A DNA stretch of 64,000 nt from the NCBI RefSeq assembly GCF_000241955.1, contig NC_016818.1, positions 3,038,001 through 3,102,000 on the forward strand. The letters run 5' to 3'. This document shows, one piece after another, positions 19,937 to 30,077 of the stretch. The stretch's first letter is position 1. Each line of letters starts with the position of its first letter. Under the pieces are notes generated by a model that worked only from the letters and a program-made list of their open reading frames with translations, did no database searches and had not been told where the DNA came from. The stretch comes from Rahnella aquatilis CIP 78.65 = ATCC 33071. Lineage in GTDB: Bacteria > Pseudomonadota > Gammaproteobacteria > Enterobacterales > Enterobacteriaceae. The translations under genes and the position numbers were made by a program.

Positions 19937-20983
19937 ATGTCACAAACAGATGAACTGCGTACGACGCGCATCGACAGCCTGATTACGCCTCAGGCACTGG
20001 CAGACAAATTGCCAATTTCCCCGTCGGTGGCACAACACGTGATGGAATCACGTAAACGAATTGAAAAGATTATCAGCGGTGAAGATCGGCGGTTGCTGGT
20101 CGTTGTTGGGCCCTGCTCAATCCACGATATAGAAGCGGCTATTGATTACGCGGGCAAACTCAGCGTACTGCGTGAAAAGTATCAGGATCGCCTGGAAATC
20201 GTCATGCGTACGTACTTTGAAAAACCACGTACCGTTGTCGGCTGGAAGGGCCTGATTTCAGACCCTGAACTGAACGGTTCCTGCCGTGTTAATGACGGCA
20301 TTGAACTGGCGCGTAAGGTATTACTGACCGTTAACCAACTGGGCATCCCGACTGCGACCGAATTCCTTGATATGGTGATCGGACAATATATTGCCGACCT
20401 GATCAGCTGGGGGGCCATCGGTGCACGTACCACAGAAAGCCAGATCCACCGCGAAATGGCCTCGGCGCTTTCCTGTCCTGTGGGTTTTAAAAATGGGACT
20501 GACGGGAATACCCGCATCGCCATCGACGCTATCCGTTCGTCACGTACCAGCCATATGTTCCTGTCACCGGATAAAAATGGTCAGATGACTATTTACCGTA
20601 CCGCCGGCAATCCTTATGGTCATGTGATTATGCGCGGAGGTAAGAAGCCAAATTATCATGCGGATGACCTCGAACAAGCCTGTCTGAATCTGGCGGAATT
20701 CGATTTGCCTCAGCATCTTGTGGTCGATTTCAGTCATGGCAACTGCCAGAAACAGCACCGCCGTCAACTCGACGTGGCAGAAGATATTTGCCAGCAGATC
20801 ATCAGCGGTTCAACTGCCATTGCGGGCATCATGGCGGAAAGTTTCCTGGTTGAAGGCACACAGCCTATCGTTCCCGGCCAGCCTCTGGTTTACGGCAAAT
20901 CGATTACCGACCCTTGTCTGAGTTGGGAAGACACTGAGACATTGCTCTCAATGCTCGCGCAGGCCACAAACAGCCGGTTTTGA
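19937..20983 (+). CDS. aroH: DAHP synthase, AroH (tryptophan-sensitive) type
   Basis: This enzyme condenses phosphoenolpyruvate and erythrose-4-phosphate to DAHP, the first step of the shikimate pathway. The 348-residue class I enzyme has [24 protein letters not shown], the metal-binding cysteine in GPCSIHD and the histidine in DFSHGNCQKQHRRQ. It aligns best with E. coli AroH and occupies the same place after ppsR. I see no TrpR-operator-like CTAGTT/AACTAG pair in the 129-base upstream spacer, so tryptophan repression at the promoter is not evident here. Feedback specificity is inferred from homology and position. Confidence 0.94.
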   Translation: MSQTDELRTTRIDSLITPQALADKLPISPSVAQHVMESRKRIEKIISGEDRRLLVVVGPCSIHDIEAAIDYAGKLSVLREKYQDRLEIVMRTYFEKPRTVVGWKGLISDPELNGSCRVNDGIELARKVLLTVNQLGIPTATEFLDMVIGQYIADLISWGAIGARTTESQIHREMASALSCPVGFKNGTDGNTRIAIDAIRSSRTSHMFLSPDKNGQMTIYRTAGNPYGHVIMRGGKKPNYHADDLEQACLNLAEFDLPQHLVVDFSHGNCQKQHRRQLDVAEDICQQIISGSTAIAGIMAESFLVEGTQPIVPGQPLVYGKSITDPCLSWEDTETLLSMLAQATNSRF

Positions 20984-21004
20984 TCACTTTGCTGTAACCT
21001 TCTT

Positions 21005-21030
21005 AAGGGCAACGTTGGTTGCCCTTTTTT
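21005..21030 (+). terminator. Terminator of aroH
   Basis: GGGCAAC/GTTGCCC-type stem (AAGGGCAACgttgGTTGCCCTT) followed by TTTT, 22 bases after the aroH stop. Confidence 0.88.
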
Positions 21031-21150
21031 ACGATAACAGCGCACTAACGCCCTGTCCGCTCTGATACTTTCTCTCACTGACTCGCCTGCTTCCCCTCTT
21101 AAATTAAGGGGTTAACGCCACAGAATTACATGCCAGCCACAAAAATTTCC

Positions 21151-21189
21151 TTGATGTGTTTAGGTAATGATTTGATAATGATTATCAAA
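21151..21189 (+). promoter_or_regulatory. hmuSTUV promoter with Fur box over the -10
   Basis: TTGATG (21151-21156) and GATAAT (21174-21179) are 17 bases apart. The -10 lies inside a perfect 19-base palindrome, TTTGATAATGATTATCAAA (21171-21189), a strong Fur box. Iron-bound Fur would directly block RNA polymerase. The leader to hmuS is about 135 bases. The 338-base spacer otherwise holds only the aroH terminator, and no hemP-like small gene is visible. Confidence 0.85.
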
Positions 21190-21321
21190 TTGATATTAAT
21201 TCCCATTACCAATCATGCGTGAATCGCGCTTTTGCCCTAAATATTTTTACAAATCATTCACATAACATCGTAAGTTTTTATCCGCCAGCTAGCGGATGAC
21301 CTAGACAACGAGGAGACAGCA

Positions 21322-22356
21322 ATGCATTCAGTTCACTATCAGGACTATTTACAGGCCAAAGAAGCGAATCCCGGTAAATATGCCCGCGATCTGGCGGAGA
21401 TTTTGGGCATCAGCGAAGCTGAGTTAACGGCTTTGCGTGTTTCTCATGACGCGGCACGTCTGGATGTTGATGCCCGTACCTTGCTGGCTGCTCTGGAAAA
21501 TGTGGGCGGCGCGAAATCGATTACCCGTAACGACTTTGCCGTACACGAGCAGGAGGGCCGCTATGAGAATCAGCATCTGAGCGGTCATGCCGGTCTGATC
21601 CTTAATCCTCGCGCGCTGGACCTGCGTCTGTTTCTGCAACACTGGCTGCACATCTTCAGCCTGTCAGAAACCACGGCCCGCAGCGTCCGTCACAGCATTC
21701 AGTTCTTCGATGCGCACGGTGATGCCGTTCATAAAGTGTATAACACCGATGAAACTGACATGGCAGCATGGGATGCGCTGATTGCGCAGTACAAAAGTGA
21801 CGTCAATCCGCCGTTGCAGATAGAGGCAGTTCCTGAAACGCCGGCCCCGATGGCCGCAGATACCCGCACTCTCGATACTGAATGGCGCGCAATGACCGAC
21901 GTTCATCAGTTCTTCCAGTTGCTGAAACGCCACGACGTCACCCGCCAGCAAGCATTCAAAGCCGTCGGGGACGATCTGGCATGGCGAGTGGATAACGGCT
22001 CACTGACGCGTTTACTGAATATCGCCAAAGATGACCAAAACGAAATTATGATTTTTGTGGGCAACCGTGGTTGCGTACAAATTTTCACCGGACAGATCGA
22101 AAAGGTCATGCCGCACGGAGAGTGGATCAACGTCTTCAACAAGCAGTTCACTCTGCATCTGGTGGAAAGTGCTATCGCAGAAAGCTGGATCACCCGTAAG
22201 CCGACCAAAGACGGTTTCGTGACCAGCCTGGAATTGTTTGCCGCTGACGGCACCCAGATCGCGCAACTTTACGGTCAGCGTACCGAAGGCACCCCTGAAC
22301 AAACTCAGTGGCGGGAACAGCTGGCGCAACTTAGCAGCGAAGGTGTGGCAGCATGA
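21322..22356 (+). CDS. hmuS: Haem-degrading/haem-handling cytosolic protein HmuS (HemS family)
   Basis: HmuS/HemS proteins bind haem in the cytosol after import and release its iron or pass it on. The 344-residue protein has the two-repeat HemS architecture, with related segments around [12 protein letters not shown] and [14 protein letters not shown]. The C-terminal half contains [32 protein letters not shown] precedes the ATG. It is the first gene of a four-gene operon whose genes overlap. A Fur box covers its promoter. Whether this member degrades haem or mainly stores it cannot be told from sequence alone. Confidence 0.92.
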   Translation: MHSVHYQDYLQAKEANPGKYARDLAEILGISEAELTALRVSHDAARLDVDARTLLAALENVGGAKSITRNDFAVHEQEGRYENQHLSGHAGLILNPRALDLRLFLQHWLHIFSLSETTARSVRHSIQFFDAHGDAVHKVYNTDETDMAAWDALIAQYKSDVNPPLQIEAVPETPAPMAADTRTLDTEWRAMTDVHQFFQLLKRHDVTRQQAFKAVGDDLAWRVDNGSLTRLLNIAKDDQNEIMIFVGNRGCVQIFTGQIEKVMPHGEWINVFNKQFTLHLVESAIAESWITRKPTKDGFVTSLELFAADGTQIAQLYGQRTEGTPEQTQWREQLAQLSSEGVAA

Positions 22357-23183
22357 AAAAAACGTTGAAAATGCTGGCCGCTGTTACAGCATTGCTGGCG
22401 ACTCCGGCGCTGCATGCCGCTGAAAAGCTGGTCAGTATTGGCGGTGACGTCACCGAGATTATTTACGCACTCGGTGCGGGCAACGAAATGGTCGCCCGCG
22501 ACAGTACCAGCTTGCGTCCGCAGGCGGTACTGGGTCTGCCGGACGTCGGTTATATGCGTCAGCTTAATACCGAAGGGATTTTATCTATGCACCCGTCGCT
22601 GGTACTGAGCAGCGAGCTGGCAGAACCGTCACTGGTTTTAAAGCAGCTTGAGCAGAACGGTGTAAAAGTGGTTCGTGTGCCGGGAACACCTTCTGCTGAA
22701 ACCGTCCCGCGTAAAATAACAGTGATTGCGGCGGCACTGAACCGTCAGGCAGAAGGTGAAAAACTGATCGCGGACTATCGTTCGCAGATTTCAGCTATTC
22801 ACCACGATCCTTTGCCGGTAAAAATGCTGTTTGTGATGAGTCACGGTGGCATGACCTCTATGGCTGCGGGCCAGGGTACTGCGGCAGACGCCATGATCAC
22901 GTCTGTCGGGGCGAAAAACGCGATGCAAGGCTTCAGCCGTTATCGGCCGCTGTCACAGGAGGGTGTGATCGCCAGTGCACCGGATATCCTTTTACTGACC
23001 GCGGACGGTGTTAAAACCCTTGGTGGAATGGAACAGGTGTGGAAACTGCCGGGTGTTGCCATGACGCCTGCGGGCAAAAATAAGCGTGTGCTGGTTATCG
23101 ATGATATGTCCCTGCTGGGCTTTGGTTTGCAAACGCCTGCGGTGATGGCACAACTTCGTCATGCGGCGGAACAGGCAAAATGA
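22353..23183 (+). CDS. hmuT: Haem ABC transporter, periplasmic binding protein HmuT
   Basis: HmuT captures haem in the periplasm and hands it to the HmuUV permease. The 276-residue precursor has a signal peptide ([22 protein letters not shown]) cleaved before [10 protein letters not shown]. The class III binding-protein fold is shown by [15 protein letters not shown] and by [24 protein letters not shown]. Its ATG overlaps the hmuS stop by four bases (ATGA), implying coupled translation. The family resembles vitamin B12 and siderophore binding proteins, and the adjacent hmuS supports haem as the ligand. Confidence 0.92.
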   Translation: MKKTLKMLAAVTALLATPALHAAEKLVSIGGDVTEIIYALGAGNEMVARDSTSLRPQAVLGLPDVGYMRQLNTEGILSMHPSLVLSSELAEPSLVLKQLEQNGVKVVRVPGTPSAETVPRKITVIAAALNRQAEGEKLIADYRSQISAIHHDPLPVKMLFVMSHGGMTSMAAGQGTAADAMITSVGAKNAMQGFSRYRPLSQEGVIASAPDILLLTADGVKTLGGMEQVWKLPGVAMTPAGKNKRVLVIDDMSLLGFGLQTPAVMAQLRHAAEQAK

Positions 23184-24208
23184 GCAGCATGAGCCCTCCG
23201 GTGCCGTCACGTCGCCGCTCACCGGTTTGGGCGCTGATTGGCCTCGGCGGCGCGCTGCTGGTGCTGGCCGTGATGGCAACCAATACCGGTGCGATGTCAC
23301 TGTCGCTGGGAACGCTGCTCGCACGCCCGTTTGACGACAGTTTGTGGCAAGTCTGGCTGACAATCCGCCTTCCCCGCGTGTTGCTGGCTGTGATAGTCGG
23401 TTGCGCGCTGGCCAGTTCCGGTGCGGTGATGCAGGGTTTATTTCGTAACCCGCTGGCAGACCCCGGTCTGCTTGGCATTAGCAGCGGCGCGGCGCTGGCG
23501 GTTGCACTGACCATTGTGATGCCGCTGGCATTGCCGCCATTACTGGCCCTTTACAGCCATATGATCAGCGCATTTGTCGGCAGTCTGGCAATTTCAGCTA
23601 TCGTCTTTACGCTGAGCCGTTTCGGCCATGGCGGATTATCGCGTTTACTTCTCGCCGGTATTGCCATCAATGCGTTGTGCGGGGCTGCTGTCGGCGTGTT
23701 GACCTACGTCAGCGATGATCAGCAGCTACGCCAGTTTTCACTGTGGAGCATGGGCAGTCTCGGGCAGGCGCAATGGCCTACACTGGCCGTGGCATCTTCG
23801 CTGATCCTGCCTGCCTGTATTGCGGCGCTGTTTATGGCGCGGCGCCTGAATATTCTGCAATTAGGTGAAGAAGATGCGCACTATCTCGGTGTGAATGTCC
23901 GCCGTACGCAATTGCAATTATTGCTGCTGAGCGCCCTGCTGGTCGGGGCTGCTGTCGCGGTTTCCGGTGTGATTGGCTTTATCGGTCTGGTGATCCCGCA
24001 TCTGTTGCGGATGCGTATTGGCGCCGACCACCGCTGGCTCTTACCGGGATCGACCATGGCGGGCGCCTGCCTGCTTTTGCTGGCTGACACGCTGGCCCGG
24101 ACCCTGGTTGCTCCGGCAGAAATGCCCGTGGGATTGTTAACCAGCCTGATTGGTGGCCCGTATTTCTTATGGCTGATCCTGCGCCCGGGGGTTACGCGTA
24201 ATGTCTGA
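23180..24208 (+). CDS. hmuU: Haem ABC transporter permease HmuU
   Basis: HmuU is the inner-membrane channel of the haem importer and belongs to the FecCD/BtuC family. The 342-residue protein has about ten hydrophobic helices. Family motifs include [37 protein letters not shown] near residues 58-95 and [16 protein letters not shown], which contains the coupling region. It overlaps the hmuT stop by four bases and hmuV by eight. It is paralogous to btuC at 38845, but the flanking haem genes set the assignment. Confidence 0.93.
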   Translation: MSSMSPPVPSRRRSPVWALIGLGGALLVLAVMATNTGAMSLSLGTLLARPFDDSLWQVWLTIRLPRVLLAVIVGCALASSGAVMQGLFRNPLADPGLLGISSGAALAVALTIVMPLALPPLLALYSHMISAFVGSLAISAIVFTLSRFGHGGLSRLLLAGIAINALCGAAVGVLTYVSDDQQLRQFSLWSMGSLGQAQWPTLAVASSLILPACIAALFMARRLNILQLGEEDAHYLGVNVRRTQLQLLLLSALLVGAAVAVSGVIGFIGLVIPHLLRMRIGADHRWLLPGSTMAGACLLLLADTLARTLVAPAEMPVGLLTSLIGGPYFLWLILRPGVTRNV

Positions 24209-24989
24209 TTTCACTTCATCCATGGTTGCAGAAAACCTGACGTATTCCGTCAACGGCCGCCGGTTAATTGACGATGTTTCACTCAGCTTGCAAAGCGGAG
24301 AGATGGTGGCGCTGATTGGGCCAAACGGTACCGGAAAATCAACACTGATGCGTATGCTGACCGGATACCTGATGCCACAAGCGGGGCAGATTTCGCTTCA
24401 GGGAAGGCAACTCAATGACTGGCCAGCACAGGAACTGGCGCGCACCCGGGCGGTTATGCGTCAGAACAATACCTTAGCGTTTGGCTTTAGCGTGCGGGAA
24501 GTGCTGACACTCGGGCGTTCACCGCACGGTCAGCAAAATCTGCAACGGGCACTGACTGAAGTCATGACGCAGACTGACTGTCTGAATCTGGCAGAGAGGG
24601 ATTACCGTCATTTATCAGGTGGCGAACAACAGCGGGTTCAGCTTGCGCGGGTGCTGATCCAGCTCTGGCAACCCGAACCTTCCTCGCGCTGGTTGTTTCT
24701 GGATGAGCCTACATCGGCACTGGATTTATATCATCAGCAACACGCGTTGCGTTTACTGCGACAGTTAACCCGGCAAACGCCGCTGGCGGTATGTTGCGTG
24801 CTGCATGATCTCAATCTCGCGGCGTTGTATGCCGACCGGATTATTTTATTGCACAGCGGAAAAGTGGTTGCCAGCGGGACGCCCGCTGACGTACTGAGCG
24901 AAGCCATACTCAGCCGCTGGTATCAGGCCGATTTGAACGTCTGCCCGCATCCGGAAACCGCATTGCCGCAGATTTTCTTGCGTCAGTAG
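24201..24989 (+). CDS. hmuV: Haem ABC transporter ATPase HmuV
   Basis: HmuV powers haem import through HmuU. The 262-residue ABC ATPase has Walker [10 protein letters not shown], the Q-loop region [12 protein letters not shown], the signature [14 protein letters not shown] and Walker [13 protein letters not shown], followed by the switch histidine in CVLHDLN. It is the last gene of the operon, overlaps hmuU by eight bases, and is followed by a terminator shared with selO. Confidence 0.94.
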   Translation: MSDFTSSMVAENLTYSVNGRRLIDDVSLSLQSGEMVALIGPNGTGKSTLMRMLTGYLMPQAGQISLQGRQLNDWPAQELARTRAVMRQNNTLAFGFSVREVLTLGRSPHGQQNLQRALTEVMTQTDCLNLAERDYRHLSGGEQQRVQLARVLIQLWQPEPSSRWLFLDEPTSALDLYHQQHALRLLRQLTRQTPLAVCCVLHDLNLAALYADRIILLHSGKVVASGTPADVLSEAILSRWYQADLNVCPHPETALPQIFLRQ

Positions 24990-25001
24990 AGAGGGTTCAG
25001 T

Positions 25002-25034
25002 AAAAATGCCACATCAGGATGTGGCATTTTTTAT
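25002..25034. terminator. Bidirectional terminator between hmuV and selO
   Basis: AAAAATGCCACAT/ATGTGGCATTTTT is a perfect 13-base stem with a four-base loop. The A and T tracts on both sides let it work for both converging genes. Confidence 0.92.
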
Positions 25035-25035
25035 A

Positions 25036-26490
25036 TCAGCTCGAACAGGAAATTTCGAGGTGCTTACCCCAGTCAGGGGGTAATGCCGCCATCTCGTCAT
25101 ACTGAGGCGCATCGCTGTAAGGATCACGTAATGCCTGATGAAGTTGCTCCAGCGCACTGATGTCATCCGCTTCAGCCCTTTCAATGGCTTTCTGCGCCAG
25201 ATAGTTTCTCAAAATAATACGCGGATTACTTTGTTTCATGGCGTCCTGCCGCGTTGCATCACCAATATCTTCCGTTTGTAAGCGCTGACGATAAGCCTGA
25301 TACCAGCTGTCGAAAGCCTGACGGTCGATGAACTCATCCCGCAAAGGCGACGCGGCTTGCTGTTGTTCTGTCTGGCTGAGCAACCTGAAGGTCTGGGTGA
25401 AATCCCTGCCCTCTTTCGCCATCAGGCTCAACAATCCGGTCAGCAGATCGTTATCTTGTTTATTCTCTGTGAAGAAGCCCAGTTTGCCGCGCATCAGCGT
25501 GCCATAGGCTCTCATCAGCGCAGGTTCATACTCGCCAAGCGCGGTTTGTAGCTGTTCCGCTGACATCAGGCCGGATAACGTCTGTGCCAGACGATGCAGA
25601 TTCCAGTACGCTACCGCCGGCTGATTATCGTAGCTATAACGCCCCTGATGATCGGAATGGTTGCAGATATAACCCGGCTGATAATCGTCGAGGAAACCGT
25701 AAGGGCCGTAATCGATAGTCAGCCCGAGAATGGACATATTGTCGGTATTCATCACACCGTGGGCGAAACCAATACTTTGCCATTGCGCCATCAGCCGGGC
25801 AGTGCGCTCTACCACCCCGGTAAACCATTGCTGGTAGCGTAATGCCGCCACCGGTTCACTTTCCAGCAACTGCGGCCAGTGGTGTGCGATGACATAATCT
25901 GCCAGCTGCTTTACCTGCTCAGGTTGTTTACGGTAGTAGAAGTGTTCAAAGTGACCAAAGCGGACATGGCTTTCCGCCACGCGGATCAGCATTGCGCCGC
26001 GCTCAGGCTGCTCGCGAAAAACCGGCTCATCGCTGGTGACAATCGTCAGCGCCCGCGTTGTGGGCACCGATAAATGATGCAGCGCTTCAGAGGCGAGAAA
26101 CTCACGAACAACGGAGCGCAAAACCGCCCGACCATCACCCATTCGTGAATAAGGGGTCAGCCCTGCCCCTTTCAGATGCCAGTCGAACCGTTTTCCGGAA
26201 GGTAAAACCTGTTCGCCCAGTAAAATACCGCGTCCGTCACCCAGTTGTCCGGCCCACTGGCCGAACTGATGCCCGCTGTAAACCTGAGCCAGAGGCTGCA
26301 TGCCAGGGAAGAATTTTTCACCGCACCAGTATTGACGATGTTCAGCACCGAAAAGTGATTCATCCAGTCCCAGTTCTCGCGCCAGTGGTTCGCTGTGGTA
26401 AAGAAGCCTTGCGCCTTTTAGCGGCGTCGGTTGCAGTTGCGTATAAAAGCCAGGCAACTGGTCAGCATAATGATGTTCAAATTGCGGCAT
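25036..26490 (-). CDS. selO: Protein adenylyltransferase SelO (YdiU)
   Basis: SelO is a pseudokinase-fold enzyme that transfers AMP from ATP to serine, threonine or tyrosine residues of proteins and has been linked to redox stress. The 484-residue protein matches E. coli YdiU (478). Conserved segments include [22 protein letters not shown], the active-site region [27 protein letters not shown], and the C-terminal SCSS. The cysteine near the end aligns with the selenocysteine position of animal SelO. AGGGGG precedes the ATG by 4-5 bases. The aroH side carries an inserted haem operon not present in E. coli. Confidence 0.95.
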   Translation of the reverse strand: MPQFEHHYADQLPGFYTQLQPTPLKGARLLYHSEPLARELGLDESLFGAEHRQYWCGEKFFPGMQPLAQVYSGHQFGQWAGQLGDGRGILLGEQVLPSGKRFDWHLKGAGLTPYSRMGDGRAVLRSVVREFLASEALHHLSVPTTRALTIVTSDEPVFREQPERGAMLIRVAESHVRFGHFEHFYYRKQPEQVKQLADYVIAHHWPQLLESEPVAALRYQQWFTGVVERTARLMAQWQSIGFAHGVMNTDNMSILGLTIDYGPYGFLDDYQPGYICNHSDHQGRYSYDNQPAVAYWNLHRLAQTLSGLMSAEQLQTALGEYEPALMRAYGTLMRGKLGFFTENKQDNDLLTGLLSLMAKEGRDFTQTFRLLSQTEQQQAASPLRDEFIDRQAFDSWYQAYRQRLQTEDIGDATRQDAMKQSNPRIILRNYLAQKAIERAEADDISALEQLHQALRDPYSDAPQYDEMAALPPDWGKHLEISCSS

Positions 26491-26628
26491 AAATCCCCCT
26501 TTTTAATAGTGTAGGACTGCGGGGCGATAATTAACACGGAGAGAACGCAGGGAGATTATTACCTTAAGTTATAAAAAACCCGGCATAGCAGGCGCTGGCC
26601 GGGATCCTGAGAATGAAACGATCTGCGA

Positions 26629-27357
26629 TCAGTGAAATTGAGCTGGCCGCACAAGCAGACTGTTCAGTTCGGCGGGGTCAACGCCAGGCCATAACAACCC
26701 CTTCACCCCTTGTATATCCGCTTTGCGTAACGCGTCAAAATAGTCCTGAGTGTCGAGCCCGTCGATCACAATATTCCGGCAAAAACGGTTAACATTTCGT
26801 ACCAGCGATGGCATGACAATAGTGAAATGTTCTCCCTCATAGAGCTGCCAGAAAAGATTTTTGTCGAGCTTCACCCACTGAAAAAGATGGTCAAAAATGG
26901 GCACCATATTAATGGTGCCTGACCCGAAGTTTTCCAGCCACAGCGGGAAATATTGCTTCAATGCAACAAGTTGCAGGTTATTCCTGCCTTCGGAAAGACG
27001 CGGGAATGACTCACTCAGATTAAGATGAATGAAAGTATGCGTGCTGAAAGCCTTGCGGAGATTTTCATCTTCCAGTAATAAGGCCACCTGTCTTTCCTCA
27101 ACACTAATATTCAAAATAACCTGATTATCGCTAAACCATCGGGCATGCTCACCCGCCCATATCTGTTGCTCATTAAGAAACCGTAATAACTGCTGCGGTG
27201 TTAACAGGTTCAGTACCAGTTCTGTAGGCATCACTAACTTGCTGTCTGCGCTGGAAAAACGGCAAATCAATTCTACGGCGAGTAATTTCCCTTCAGTAGT
27301 GTAGACCGGCTGGCACAGATAGCTGCTGTTAAAGGCCGTATCGAATTGTATTTTCAT
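26629..27357 (-). CDS. ydiV: Degenerate EAL-domain protein, YdiV-like
   Basis: YdiV in E. coli and Salmonella is a catalytically dead EAL protein that binds FlhD, opposes flagellar gene activation and delivers FlhDC to proteolysis. This protein lies in the same place, between selO and the nlpC side. It shares patterns such as LAVELICRFSS (EAL replaced by VEL), NEGRN/SEGRNNLQLVAL, FGSGTINM.PIFDHLFQWVKLDK and QGVKGLLWPGV. Acidic metal-binding residues expected of an active phosphodiesterase are largely missing. The ATG at 27357 gives 242 residues close to the E. coli length; in-frame TTG and ATG codons lie upstream and no start has a strong Shine-Dalgarno site. Identity is moderate, so function is inferred. 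Confidence 0.8.
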   Translation of the reverse strand: MKIQFDTAFNSSYLCQPVYTTEGKLLAVELICRFSSADSKLVMPTELVLNLLTPQQLLRFLNEQQIWAGEHARWFSDNQVILNISVEERQVALLLEDENLRKAFSTHTFIHLNLSESFPRLSEGRNNLQLVALKQYFPLWLENFGSGTINMVPIFDHLFQWVKLDKNLFWQLYEGEHFTIVMPSLVRNVNRFCRNIVIDGLDTQDYFDALRKADIQGVKGLLWPGVDPAELNSLLVRPAQFH

Positions 27358-27943
27358 TTTTGTCCAAAACATCAACGGCACGGCTAATTGATTAATAACT
27401 TTTTTGACAATCAATCAGATCATAAAGATACCGGGGCCCCGAGGCGAAACCGAAATATTAGAGAAATTGATATCAAGAAAGAACCTGTCCGGTTGTAAGT
27501 CTGTTGCGACGACCAGGCGAACAGCTGCGAAATCAAAAATTTTTAAGACACCCTTCTTCTTGCCGCCTTCTTATTAAGGTTTATGCCATTCAGTCCAGCA
27601 ATTTCAGACTAATCTTATCGTCAGAGATAAAAACGTGCAACTTGCCGTATGAGTGCTACCGGTCATTTTTAACAAGAATTTTTGCTGTGTTTTATGCTGA
27701 TGTACATAACACATGTTACTAAATATTTTAGCTAATGGTTATAGTCACTTATGAAATATTGTGCAAGTGCCAGCATTCACTGCCAGGTTTTTTAAAAATC
27801 ATAGATGATTTTTCTGTCGCAATAATAAAGCAGAAATTATGCGTCATCTGCCAGCTTAATCATTGCTGAGAAAGGGTTCAGACGTGATGAAGTGCAACAA
27901 CCGCCGGAGGCCCGCCTGGCATCAGCCTCCGGTGTTCTCTCCG
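27358..27943. other. 586-base noncoding region between ydiV and lplA
   Basis: No convincing gene on either strand. It is AT-rich. A short hairpin, AAAAATCAT/ATGATTTTT, lies at 27794-27813. A strong hairpin, CCGGAGGC/GCCTCCGG, at 27904-27932 lies 12 bases past the lplA stop; without a T tract it may still end or protect the lplA transcript. The ydiV promoter must lie in this region but is not clear. Confidence 0.5.
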
Positions 27944-28957
27944 TTATCGGATACAGCGCACCAGCCAGTTTTGCAGTTCAGTAAGTTCTGCCTGCATCGC
28001 CGGATATTGATTAATGATGCGCTGGCAAGTTTGCCCGACGTCCTGCGCGTGATAGCGCGTACCGGCCAGTTTTCCGGCTAACGCCAGCAACGGGGCTGGA
28101 TTAAGGCTGTCGGTGAAAATCTGCGCACGGCTGATATTACCCTTCTCCACATCAAAGTGGATATCCACACCGCCCCAGACAAACCGTTCGTTCAGCAAGT
28201 GGCTGAATGCCGGTGCTTTGCCGAAATTCCATTCCCAGCTGCTTTGTTTGGCAAATCGTTCGGGGAAGCCAGGAATATCCGGAAACACGTCCGGAGAGAT
28301 GATTTCAGGTTCTGCTTGCGCACCATACCAGTCAAAAAACGCTTCGGTGACAGCTTCGCAAATTTGCTCATGACTGATATCCGGCACAAACTCATTAAGA
28401 TTTGCAACCCTCGAGCGCACCGAAGTGATCCCTTTCGCCTGTAACTTTTTGACGTCCGGATTGAGATAATTAGCGAGACGGCTAAGATCGGCATTAAGCA
28501 GTAACGTGCCATGATGGAAGCCGCGGTCGGCCGTTTCACGATAGGCGGAACCGGAAATTTTCCGCTCGCCTTCCGGCGTCTGAACCACCAGATCGTTACG
28601 ACCCGATGCGCTGGCATCGATGCCCAGGCTCTTTAATGCATTGAGTATAATGCCGGTTGAAACGCTTTTATCATATTCCGGCTTGCCCGCCATAAAGGTG
28701 AAACAGGTATTCCCCAGATCGTGAAAAACCGCTCCGCCGCCACTGCTGCGTCGCGCCAGACGAATACCGTCTTCTTCCATTCTGCGGGTATTGCATTCTT
28801 TCCACGGATTCTGCGCCTGCCCGATAACCACCGTTTCGGCATTCCGCCAGAGGAACAACACGCGCTGCGTGGTCATCTCGCGGAAAATACAGTCTTCTAC
28901 AGCCAGATTGAACCAGGGATCGTAAGAATCGGAAAGTAATAGTCTGAGAGGTTTCAT
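27944..28957 (-). CDS. lplA: Lipoate-protein ligase A
   Basis: LplA activates free lipoate with ATP and attaches it to lipoyl domains of 2-oxoacid dehydrogenases and the glycine cleavage H protein. The 337-residue protein matches the E. coli length. It has the motif [20 protein letters not shown], the lipoyl-AMP-binding RNDLVV...[10 protein letters not shown], and the C-terminal accessory domain ([25 protein letters not shown]). In E. coli lplA lies elsewhere, next to serB, so its place here beside nlpC is a lineage difference. It appears to be a single-gene unit. Confidence 0.96.
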   Translation of the reverse strand: MKPLRLLLSDSYDPWFNLAVEDCIFREMTTQRVLFLWRNAETVVIGQAQNPWKECNTRRMEEDGIRLARRSSGGGAVFHDLGNTCFTFMAGKPEYDKSVSTGIILNALKSLGIDASASGRNDLVVQTPEGERKISGSAYRETADRGFHHGTLLLNADLSRLANYLNPDVKKLQAKGITSVRSRVANLNEFVPDISHEQICEAVTEAFFDWYGAQAEPEIISPDVFPDIPGFPERFAKQSSWEWNFGKAPAFSHLLNERFVWGGVDIHFDVEKGNISRAQIFTDSLNPAPLLALAGKLAGTRYHAQDVGQTCQRIINQYPAMQAELTELQNWLVRCIR

Positions 28958-29053
28958 TGCATATTCATCCTGAAAGAGTCTGCCCGGATAATAACAGCAA
29001 AAAACAGGATGAAATACGCAGTGAAATCAGGGGGAATGTGATCTGGCGCCGCG

Positions 29054-29533
29054 TCAGATGCGGCGCGCCTGCCAGTACACTTTACGCCAGTAAACGTTAT
29101 CGAGTGAAGAACGGGTCACGCCCTGGCTGGTCGACGCGTGAATGAACTGATCGGCCGTGTCATAAATACCGACGTGAAGACCATTTTCACCGCTGCCGGT
29201 TTTGAAGAAGACTAAGTCGCCGGGCAACAACTCATCACGTGGCACTTTGGTGCCAATTTTGGTCTGGTCAGCGGTCGTTCTCGGCAGCACGACGCCAAAT
29301 CGGTCACGGTAAGTGCGGAAGACAAAACCCGAACAGTCGACGCCGCTCGGTTGTAATCCGCCGTAACGATACGGGGCACCGTGCCACTGGCTGAGCTGGT
29401 CGTTAAGCTCGGCCACGACAGTAATAGAATCGGCAAACCTGCCGCTCGGCGGCGGAGCATGGCTGCTGCAACCGTTAAGAATTAATGCGGCAACAGCCAG
29501 CAGGGAATACATGGATACGGACGGGCAGCGCAT
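29054..29533 (-). CDS. nlpC: NlpC/P60-family lipoprotein endopeptidase NlpC
   Basis: NlpC is a predicted outer-membrane lipoprotein with a papain-like NlpC/P60 domain that cuts D-Glu-mDAP type bonds in peptidoglycan peptides. The 159-residue precursor, started at the ATG at 29533 with AAGGA upstream, has a signal peptide and a lipobox, LNGC, with the cysteine at residue 22. Catalytic motifs are YGGLQPSGVDCSGFVF (cysteine) and GLHVGIY (histidine). The C-terminus YWQARRI matches E. coli. An upstream in-frame start nine codons earlier is less likely. It is separated from the arn operon by 154 bases. Confidence 0.95.
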   Translation of the reverse strand: MRCPSVSMYSLLAVAALILNGCSSHAPPPSGRFADSITVVAELNDQLSQWHGAPYRYGGLQPSGVDCSGFVFRTYRDRFGVVLPRTTADQTKIGTKVPRDELLPGDLVFFKTGSGENGLHVGIYDTADQFIHASTSQGVTRSSLDNVYWRKVYWQARRI

Positions 29534-29678
29534 AGTGCATTCCTTCTCGAATAGCGTCACGGCATGATCAGACGCGAAGGTTTACGCGTGCCGGATAAGT
29601 CGCCGTTATCTAAGAGCTAATAGAATTTAGCGCTATTTTATCCGTCATCCAATGTTTAATGATGTTTTTTATCGTCAT

Positions 29679-29708
29679 AAAAACCCTTTAATGGGATTTT
29701 TTTACCGG
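29679..29708 (-). terminator. Probable terminator at the end of the arn operon
   Basis: On the minus strand AAAAATCCC and GGGTTTTT flank a short loop that includes the arnF stop codon, and T residues follow. The stem is short and has one mismatch, so this is tentative. Confidence 0.4.
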
Positions 29709-30077
29709 CTTACTGTGGATAAGCCAGACACCTGACAGGATAAGCAAGCCGCCCATTGTTTTACTTAAGCTGATGCTTTCATTGAACCAGGGCAGAGTGA
29801 CGGCGGCAACATACACCAGCGCATAACTCAGACTGAGTAAGGTATACGCCCGGTTGAGCGGCAGGTAACGCAACGCAAAAAACCAGCATCCCATTGATAA
29901 TACATAGCCACACAGCCCGAGAAAAACGGCAATCAGGGCATGTAAATGGCTAAGAATAAAGGAAGTGTTTACAGCCGACAGTGAAAACAACGGGATCTGC
30001 ACCATGCCCCATTTCATCAGCAATTGTGCCGCCGTGACCAGCAACACACTCCCCGCGCCCCACAGATATCCCTTCAT
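29688..30077 (-). CDS. arnF: Undecaprenyl phosphate-L-Ara4N flippase subunit ArnF
   Basis: ArnF and ArnE form a small EamA/SMR-like membrane pair proposed to flip undecaprenyl-phosphate-L-Ara4N to the periplasmic face. The 129-residue protein has four hydrophobic helices. Its start, [13 protein letters not shown] at 30077, overlaps the arnE stop as ATGA. A longer reading from 30128 would enter arnE. It ends in the basic tail KPVKKSH. It is the last gene of arnBCADTEF. Confidence 0.93.
   Translation of the reverse strand: MKGYLWGAGSVLLVTAAQLLMKWGMVQIPLFSLSAVNTSFILSHLHALIAVFLGLCGYVLSMGCWFFALRYLPLNRAYTLLSLSYALVYVAAVTLPWFNESISLSKTMGGLLILSGVWLIHSKPVKKSH

Noticed and set aside
22353..24989. Reading hmuTUV as a siderophore or second vitamin B12 transporter.
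   Set aside because: The families are related, but overlap with a HemS-type gene and a shared Fur promoter fit haem uptake better.
27504..27722. A 72-codon frame in the ydiV-lplA spacer considered as a small gene.
   Set aside because: No Shine-Dalgarno site, unusual composition and no recognisable features; more likely chance in an AT-rich spacer.
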